Source: Neoechinorhynchus agilis
Taxonomy: Eukaryota; Acanthocephala
DNA: 64,000 bases
Assembly (NCBI GenBank): GCA_051530055.1
Contig: CM121341.1
Span: 9,734,001-9,798,000, forward strand
Reading direction: 5' to 3'
A program made the translations under genes and the position numbers. The notes beneath the pieces were generated by a model, which saw only the letters and a program-made list of their open reading frames with translations, made no database searches and had not been told where the DNA came from. Shown here piece by piece: positions 56,989 through 64,000 of this stretch; the first letter of the stretch is position 1, and each line of letters opens with the position of its first letter.

Positions 56989-57767
56989 AGCGTATTTATG
57001 AAGGAAGTACCGCGTAGACCTGAACACAAGCCTTGCTTCACTTGCACAGGCTCGTTAAGGTCCGAAAATTTGATTGTGATGTTGAGCAATGCCTTGGAAC
57101 ACCAGTCTGCGGCTCTAACTTAATCATGGTGTCCATGCGAGGTTGCAAATATGCAGGACTGTATCGTTAAGGTGTGTTGGACGTTGAAATCGGCATAATC
57201 CAACATCAATGCGTGGCAATCGAGACTGTTAGAAACAGTCATCCTAGCGAGATGTCTCGTAGTAGATAGATGGGGCGAATTCACGTGTTGCACCTCTTCA
57301 AGCTTGTTGAGTTGGCGTTCGAGGCTTTCTAAAACATACGTCATGAGTCGGAAATTTCCTTGCCCAACTCAAAATTCTCGCGTTAGCGCGTATGATCGGT
57401 TCAGCATCGATCCAGGCAAGCACGTCACTCGTAGGCAGATTCTCAAAATATATCTTCCCAGCTGTCATATCAACTCCTATAATGTTTGTTTTGTAGTCGC
57501 CCGTGCTACCACCAGAAACAAATTTGTTCCTAGCTTGCACGAAAGCGTGCCAGTCCAGAGGAGCTGTTTTGGCGAAGGTGAACAACTTTGCCAGCTCAGC
57601 TCAAAGACAAGTCTTGATGTGGAATAATGTATCAAACCCAGCCACGGCTTGAGCTCGACTTCCTCTAACCTGTTAGCGCGTTCCTGTTCCCAATTTGACC
57701 TGCTTATATTCCTTGAAGCAGCCATATGCCAGTAGTAAAATTGGCACAGCTCGCTATGGAGAGTCAA
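56988..57767 (-). pseudogene. Endogenous totivirus-like RdRp palm fragment
   Basis: On the minus strand, three frames follow one another (57,767-57,477; 57,585-57,298; 57,344-about 56,988). The last holds ALMLDYADFNVQHTL at about 57,210-57,170. It matches polymerase motif A of totiviruses, which typically reads L-D-Y/F-x-D-F-N-x-Q-H. About 57 codons later, in the same frame, GLCSGLRGTSFINT matches motif B (G-L-x-S-G-x-R-x-T-S-F-x-N-T). The spacing fits the family. One TAA (57,120-57,122) lies between the motifs, two frameshifts lie upstream, and the copy ends before the GDD motif C. It is a disrupted old viral insertion, not a retrotransposon RT. Confidence 0.7.
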
Positions 57768-58081
57768 TCGAAATTCTAATTATCTACCGCCATCGCACAA
57801 CCGAAATTATCAAAGACATCGAAATTACTGACGGGAAACAAGACGGGACAATCGCCAAGAGCCTGAAACAAGACCGTGGTCGCCAGAGTTCAATAGAAGG
57901 CAGCAATTTCGAAAAAGAGGGCCACGAACGCAAAATGATTTTCCGATCAGAAAACGTCCTCGAATGGCAGACATTGGAGTTCCTAGACAAACAATTGGAT
58001 GACTACATGGCAAAATGTGCAAGGGAGCGAATGGCGATGGGACCTGCACAAGGGGCTACCAAATTAAATAACTTTTTCTAA
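57750..58081 (+). pseudogene. Second Aly/REF-like C-terminal copy
   Basis: The plus-strand frame begins ESIEILII, then has SLKQDRGRQSSIEGSNF and ends TLEFLDKQLDDYMAKCARER before a stop at 58,079-58,081. It is clearly related to the minus-strand copy at 52.2-52.9 kb and shares its two-frame coherence. The LDKQLDDYMAK tail resembles the UAP56-binding motif of Aly/REF. Intronless and truncated. Confidence 0.4.
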
Positions 58082-58780
58082 TAAAAGTCATAATAACGAT
58101 GGATGATCGTGGAAGGCTGATACAGCAAATTGAACATTTTGAATGCATTAAGTGTAAAGCTTAATACCTGTTTGAAACTCCATCCAAGGTGTCTACTGTG
58201 ATCACTGAACAATTTTCCAGAATGCAGATTATAGACAATCAGTAGATGATTGCAATTTTAGATACGATCAATTTAAAAATAATGCGACTCAGCATAATCG
58301 AAATATCTTCTAAAAGCGTTTAAAGTTCGAAATTTAATTCCCTGGGAATCCAAAGGAGCGGCATATTTGCGAATCAATTGAAAAAGCATAATAATTTTTC
58401 GAAAGAGAAAAAAGTTCAATCGCCTTCATCTCCCTTATCCAACACAGCAGTCAACGCTTTAGAGCGAGATGATGATGTGGCCGAACAACTCATGGACACT
58501 GTAGTCAGAAAACCGGCTAGAAATTTTAGATACCGCTAAAGGATTGGGTACAATGTCTTAGGAGTATAATCTAAAACCTGTTTTGGATAGTGAGAGATTA
58601 GCCTAATGATTATCTATAAAGAAGTCTGGGGATCCTTGAACGCAGAAACAACTGACTGGGTTAGTACTTGAATGATAGAAGCCCCTTAAATCACCGATCG
58701 CTTGACCTAAAGTTTCAATACCTACAAAAACAATTAGGTCAATCGCAGCTAAAGCTACCTGTTCAACTCTGATGGAGATT
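58082..58780. other. Unassigned spacer
   Basis: Broken coding-like stretches occur, for example one frame reading SNTAVNALERDDDVAEQL near 58,440-58,490, but no gene can be supported. Confidence 0.25.
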
Positions 58781-58784
58781 GTCA

Positions 58785-61775
58785 CACGCACGCATGCTCT
58801 ATAATCCTGGGACTATTCTCAGCTCGACCTGTGATGCTTCGAAAAATTTCAAGACGTCCGCCGAAGCAAGGTCCGCCGCGCCGGCTGTTTCGCTCGCTGG
58901 CGAGGGGGTGCTCAGTCTCCAATGCAAATCGGTCAAATGCAATGTTTGTCTTCGTGACTTCAAACCCATTCTCTGTGGTCTCGTCAGCTCCCACGATCAA
59001 CATGGGTCGCATTGCCATGGATCTAGAAAACCTCCAACTCAGCCTGTCTCTCCGTCTTCATTGAATCCATCTAATCCAACCGAACTCACAACATAGCCCA
59101 CCTCCAGCTCTGATCGAGATGCTTTCACACGGTACCCGAATGATTAGGCGAATCCCGCGAGGCGCCAGGTCCTCCGTAGCATCCAAATTAGCATGCCTGA
59201 TCGAGTGCAGTATACGAGATCCAACCGTACCATCTGACTGGTTCAACCTCCTCGCGTTTCCGAAAGCAGTCTTACGTGTCCCCACACAAACTGCTGAAAC
59301 CAACGAGAATCAATCGCTCAGTCAAAAAATTCGCAACAGGTCTGACGCTTTCGAGTCCTTTGAACAAGTCGATCATCTTGGATGGCAGAGCCATCGCCGT
59401 AATGCTCCTCACGACCCGTACTCTCAACTCCGCGCGAAATGCTCCAAGAAGCTAGAGGACGGCGATCTGAGGGGCGCCGTTCGACTTGTAAGCGGAACGG
59501 ACCGCCTACTCGCGCCGAACAAGGACATCCTCGACTCCTTAAAATTGAAGCATCCTCCACGAAGACGGAGTTGCTTCAAGCCAAATTATGATCCGTCGTT
59601 CACAGAGCCCGACCGCGACCCCCTCATACCCATTACAGTCTCCACCGTCACTTCCGCTCTGATATCTTTTCCGCCATCGTCAGCTGGAGGGCATGATGGT
59701 TTGAGCCCTCGACACTTAGGGGATTTGACCTGCTTCTCTTCTGGAGCTCAAGGTACGCGATTGCTGAACGCAATCACCGAGCTCACACGCGTAATCATTC
59801 GCGGTTCCGTATCTCCTCCAGTCGCTCGTCTACTCTGCGGTACTAAGCTGATCGCTTTCACAAAAAAGGTGGAGGGGTTCGTCCCATTGCCGTGGGTTGT
59901 ACCTTCCGTCGACTGGCATCCAAAGTCGCGTGTCAGTTCGCCACCGATCGATTGATCAACTCTTGCCGGTTCAATTAGGAGTCGGAGTTCCTGCTGGAGC
60001 CGAGGCGGCCGTACACTCAGCACGAGCGTATAGTCGAAATGGTATCAATAAGGGAACAGCTATGGTCAAGCTTGACATGGAGAACGCGTTCAATTCAATA
60101 TGCCGCACCGCGATGACAGAGGTTGTCCGCCAGCACATACCAGAAATCTACCAATACGTGTCCTTGTGCTACGACCAGTCCAGCATGCTGCTGTTTGGCG
60201 AGTTCCAGGTCGAATCAGCAGAAGGTGTTCAACAGGGTGATCCTCTAGGTCCTCTGCTGTTCGCATTGACGATCAATCATCTCGCCCACAGCTCTTCGTC
60301 AGATTTGTCGATCTGGTACCTCGACGACTGTTGCATTGGAGGGGAGATCGACCAGCTCATTCGCGACATCAAAAACATCTCCGAAATGGGTGCCGATATC
60401 GGACTATTCCTGAGAACGGACAAATGCGAAATCATTTCGGACGACCAAGAGGATGCATCGAGACTGCTCACCGCACTGCCCGGAGCAAAGACAACTGCAA
60501 CCGACTCAGCTGACATTCTCGGGTCTCCAATCGGTAACCTGTCTAACCTGGAAACGTTCCTTTCAAAAGCCATCGATCAATTGCGGCTCACTGCCGCCAG
60601 GCCCTTGCACATCGCGCGACACGACGCTCTGTTCATAATATCACGATGTCTGTCGCTACCGAAGATTGCGTACCTTCTGAGGACTTCTCCATGCTTCAGG
60701 TCAGTGCTCACAAGGGATTTCGACAACTGCGTTCGATCAACCCTGTCAGAAGTCCTTAACCTATGACTGTCCGACACAGCATGGAAACAGGCGATCCTTC
60801 CCATTCGATTCGGCGGTCTACCGAAGTAGCAATTCCTGCCTTTTCGTCGTCGATCTCGGTCTCTTCAGACCTGGTGCTAAGAATCATCCCACCACACACT
60901 CGACACGAGTCACATCCACCGCCTGAACTGATCGAAGCGCACGCTCAATGGACGTCAGTGTTCGGGCAAGTCGTTCCAACGGAAACAAACTCCCAAAAAC
61001 GTTGGACTACCTTGCTCCACACTGCGTATTATCAGCAACTTCTTAACTCATGCTCGTCTCCCAACGATAGAGCTCGTCTCCTGGCAGTCTCAGCTCCACA
61101 CTCCAGCGACTTCTTGAAGGCTTTCCCGATCACGGCTGTTGGCACGAGGCTGGATGACCAAGCCATCACCGTCGCGGTGGGACTTCGGTTGGGCATCGAG
61201 TTCTCAGGCTCATATACATGTCGATGCGGTGGGACAGTGAATTGGTAGGAAACTCACGGTCTTGACTGCAAGCGTTCAAATGCTCGCCACGCGTGGCACT
61301 CAGCAGTCAACCGGATAACCAAGGAAGCCCTCTAAACGGCCGGTTTTCCCGCTCGACCCGAACCAGTCGGACTCTCCCGTAACGACGGTAAACGCCCTGA
61401 TGGAGCCCTCCCATGGTGCTCCGGGAAAATACTGGTTTGGGATTTTACTTGCCCCAACACGCTCGCAGCATCCCACTTACGGGATGCCACCTCAAAAGCG
61501 GGAGCAGTCGCGAGCTTCAGCGAGGAAAAGAAGCGGCATAAGTACTCCTCGCTCGATGAGCATCAATATATGTTCATCCCGATTGCGGTGGACACACTGG
61601 GATGCCTCGGAAAAGAAGGCTATTATTTCCTCTCCCGACTAAGAAAATGCTAAAACATGCCGCCGGCGATGTGCGCTCCAGCAGCTTCCTGCGGCAGCGA
61701 ATCAACGCGGCGATCCAACGCGGCAATGCCGCGGCCATCAAGGAAGCTGCAGAACAATCATAACGTATGAGCCTG
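58785..61775 (+). mobile_element. RLE-type LINE, nearly complete copy with frameshifts
   Basis: The N-terminal zinc-finger-like CNVCLRDFKP...HDQHGSHC lies at about 58,940-59,010. A 278-codon frame (59,119-59,955) has KLEDGDLRGAVRLVSG and SSAGGHDGLSPRHLGDL. After a shift, the RT (59,897-60,766) has AMVKLDMENAFNSICR (motif A), GVQQGDPLGPLLFAL (motif B) and IWYLDDCCIGGEI (catalytic box). A second shift near 60,760 leads to the C-terminal domain with YTCRCGGTVN, HGLDCKRSN and NDGKRPDG...ILVWDFTC, the restriction-like endonuclease core. A stop (TAG, 61,246-61,248) and further shifts break it. The tail IQRGNAAAI ends near 61,760. The 6.6-kb copy is its close relative. Confidence 0.85.
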
Positions 61776-61974
61776 TAAAAAAATGCGGATTTGATAGGAA
61801 GCAAGATAAATCTATTATCTTAATCCAACATCGCTAATTGAAATTGAAACTATAATAAATACTTTCTTTACAATAAAAATGACTGTATTTCCGTGCGAGT
61901 AATCAAATCTAAAAATGTCGATATGTGAGGTACCGGGGAATGTGATTAGAATCATTGTTTTGGTCTACATCCCT

Positions 61975-62105
61975 TAAATGGCTATTTATTAAAGACGTTT
62001 CGAACCTCGTCGGGTTAAAGCCGTCTTTTAATGACAAACAAACTGATGATGAACCCGACGAGGCTCGAAACGTCTTTAATAAATACCCATTTACCGGATT
62101 TAGAC
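61975..62105. repeat. Palindrome with PLE-type terminal-repeat arms
   Basis: The left arm (about 61,983-62,016) and right arm (about 62,052-62,092) are reverse complements around AACCCGACGAGG...CGAAACGTCTTTAATAAAT. The phrase CATTTACCGG after the right arm also follows the PLE terminal repeat at 55.7 kb, so it belongs to the same family. No PLE coding sequence adjoins it, so it may be a solo terminal repeat. Confidence 0.75.
62043..62074 (+). ncRNA. Candidate minimal hammerhead ribozyme
   Basis: The order is CTGATGA, one extra T, stem II GAACC / GGCTC around loop CGACGA (one A-C mismatch), GAAA, CGTC. Helix III would again be two pairs (A-U, C-G) without a loop. Compared with 8,487-8,520, the second helix III pair is C-G instead of U-A, a compensatory change. 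The opposite-arm copy lacks the CTGATGA part. Confidence 0.55.
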
Positions 62106-63185
62106 CAAAACAATAATTGTAATCAAACCTGTTTTTTCTAACAGGAAGTCAGCGATCCAGCTACGTTTGTGGTAATTACTGAATTAAGGTTTTTATGTTC
62201 AATAATATGTACCGAATTATTTGGGTCTGATCATTTCTGCGTATGACGATACTTACATCGTTTCAACCTCTATTCTCAGAAATAAGTACCTTAGCGCACT
62301 TAGCTGAAATGAATAAGTTAATTTCAATAAAAGGTCGAGGAAAGTTATCATTTTGTCTTTGTAAGAGGAATGTAGAAGAAGCACTAAATTCGATTAAATT
62401 TGACTGGTCATTTTTTTGTTTTATTATTTGTAACAACAAAAGCGACGATGCCGAATACGCGACAGACTGCTAAGAAAACGATGGGAATTGTGCTTCCGCA
62501 ACGTAATGGTCAAGATAAACAAGCAAAGACGCCACGCACTGAATTTGTTAAAGTACAGAAAGTTGCTGCCAATGAAGAAGGGGGAGGCTGCACAATCAGA
62601 CACCGACGTTTCTGCAGTCGTCGAACAGGACGAGGCGCAACTAGAATAAGAAAGGGAAATCACACCACCTACAATCAAAAACCGGATGCAGTTCACATGG
62701 TTAAACAGGCTCAACTCTTAATTGGCAATGCATCTGTATCATTGCTCACTTTGTTAAAAAAATAGAAATCGGTATATGAATGCTCAATAAACTTTTTCGG
62801 GATTGCATTATGAGGCTCAATTGATGAAACGAGATTGTGTTTCAGAAGAGCTTCGAAATTTCCGTCGTTGAAGGAAATCCTACAAATGTTCAACATGAGA
62901 GTGCTGTTTGACATGAGTTCAAACACCAAATTCCACGAGTCACTTCTCCATTTTAAGTGTAAGGAGAAATGGAATCAAGCGACATTTTGGCCCGATCTTA
63001 ATCCGTGGAAATCAAGAATCCAGATGGATTTCTCCGCGTCTTATCGGGTTGGAAATAATCGAACAAAATCTTCGCATGGATCAAATTCGTGGCGAAGCGT
63101 TCATTTTTATTCAACAAGACAATTAAATCTTAAAGAATTCGTCAATGCAACAAATTGATTTCACAAATTATGCCCAATATCCATT
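62106..63185. other. Unassigned region with weak ORFs
   Basis: An ORF at 62,400-62,765 is lysine/arginine-rich, with MPNTRQTAKK read in one frame near 62,450, and is perhaps a gag-like remnant. Another frame at 62,835-63,158 is open. Neither shows a recognisable motif. The end (63,143-63,178) matches 43,190-43,224. Confidence 0.25.
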
Positions 63186-63189
63186 ACAT

Positions 63190-63460
63190 CTTAATATCGA
63201 CGTTGCCATAAAATTTCGAGAAAAAGTACTCACATTGAGGCGCTAAGACACCTTCGCTCGTCCTCGGTACGAACGCAGAAATCAACAATCATCTCCAAAT
63301 ATCGCTCGACTTATCGACGAACAAAAAGAACGACAAGAGGAACGCGAATGCTGCGATAGAAAGCGGAGGGCGTTTTGGAAGGTACGAAAAAACAGAAGAA
63401 TTCACGGTCTGGGTAATCATTTAGCGCCCGTTCAAATTTTTTCGTAATTTGTGAAAATTA
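63190..63460 (+). repeat. Copy of the interspersed repeat seen at 20 kb
   Basis: About 270 bp match 19,970-20,215, including the phrases AAGAGGAACGCGAATG and GAATTCACGGTCT. Identity is moderate, with small indels. Confidence 0.65.
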
Positions 63461-63479
63461 GCGATTTAGTCATTGTTCG

Positions 63480-64000
63480 TGAAGAAGTTCAACATTGAAC
63501 AAGCGGGCAACTTCAACTTAGCCGTCAACGAAATGCGGAAGCCGAGATGGTCCGCAGGATCGACACGCAAGGATCGAGTGCCCAATGAGGAGGTGTGAAA
63601 GCTGTTTGTTGTCGATCCGATCGAGGAGGCAATCGCTAAGAGGCGGATGCGATGGTACCTGCAGGTGACACAAGCGGATGAAGACGTCTGAGTGAAGAGC
63701 GCATGGAGAACCGAGCTCGAGCGCTCAAGAAGAGGCGGGCGGACAGTGTGAGTGGAGATCCCAAGACGCTGTGAAAGTGTTATGGTGGACATGATGTCGT
63801 CATGCCCTCGACCGGGTGGGAAGAAGCCTGCAACAAACTTCTCATGATCATGCAAGCTTGTCTCACTGAGGCATTGTTGGCTTTCGAAAGGAAGATCTGT
63901 ACCCTAATCGATAATTTGACAAACCTTCCAGCTCTTCTCTCCTCTTGCTTATCAAAACAAGATCCAGCAAAACTCAAAAGATCCGTTACGTCTGACGAGG
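63480..64000 (+). mobile_element. LINE ORF1 C-terminal fragment, cut by the window edge
   Basis: The frame near 63,850-63,990 reads ACLTEALLAFERKICTLIDN then LPALLSSCLSKQDP, parallel to EAIATIERKICTLLNN at 17.64 kb. The sequence continues past the window end. Upstream at 63,500-63,780 a G-rich region has broken frames. Confidence 0.6.

Noticed and set aside
56988-57767. Interpretation of the 57-kb frames as a LINE reverse transcriptase
   Set aside because: VKQG alone would fit an RT, but the LDYADFN...QH and SGLRGTSFINT pair matches dsRNA-virus RdRp motifs A and B instead.
1-64000. CRISPR arrays, bacterial operons or ribosome binding sites
   Set aside because: Spliced genes, poly(A) signals and metazoan retroelements show that the DNA is eukaryotic; no spacer-repeat array was seen.

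Overview
The window is nuclear DNA from an animal. Host genes are split by short GT-AG introns (41-56 bp in the two genes that can be followed exon by exon), poly(A) signals follow several genes, and most of the rest is retrotransposon debris. The best-supported host genes are an axonemal dynein assembly factor (DNAAF1/LRRC50), the tRNA pseudouridine synthase PUS10, a sigma-like glutathione S-transferase and a cholinesterase-type carboxylesterase. DNAAF1 implies motile cilia or flagellated sperm. Tiny introns, an invertebrate-type GST, Penelope-like elements and RLE-type LINEs together suggest a small invertebrate, perhaps an arthropod; I cannot name the species.

Layout. 1-9.6 kb: a LINE 3' end, an orphan membrane protein, Penelope-like element (PLE) pieces, an antisense LINE, the 3' end of an RLE-type LINE, and a palindrome carrying a hammerhead-like motif. 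9.6-12.2 kb: DNAAF1. 12.3-22.2 kb: a decayed Gypsy element, LINE fragments, a roughly 2.5 kb GC-rich block that looks like an endogenous totivirus (capsid plus N-terminal polymerase), more LINE ORF1/endonuclease pieces and an RLE-LINE. 24-33 kb: the gene-rich core, with the esterase, PUS10, a coiled-coil protein and the GST. 34-37 kb: an RTE-like LINE. 37.3-39.5 kb: a divergent pair of orphan genes. 40.4-46.1 kb: LINE fragments and a long RLE-LINE with a 683-codon open reverse transcriptase. 46.8-48.4 kb: a secreted Thr/Glu-rich repeat protein. 49-64 kb: LINE, Gypsy and PLE fragments, direct duplications, a second totivirus-like fragment (polymerase palm motifs A and B), two copies of an Aly/REF-like tail, a nearly complete RLE-LINE, and a second palindrome with a hammerhead-like motif.

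How the parts relate. The retroelements repeatedly share modules. The same RLE-LINE tail occurs at 6.6 and 61 kb with the same frameshift. Hammerhead-like cores recur at four places beside or near PLE sequence. Two separate totivirus-like inserts cover complementary parts of a viral genome. The host genes show no operon-like coupling. The only close divergent pair (37.5/37.7 kb, 156 bp between start codons) could share a promoter.

All calls come from reading the sequence and from remembered family motifs; no database search was possible.
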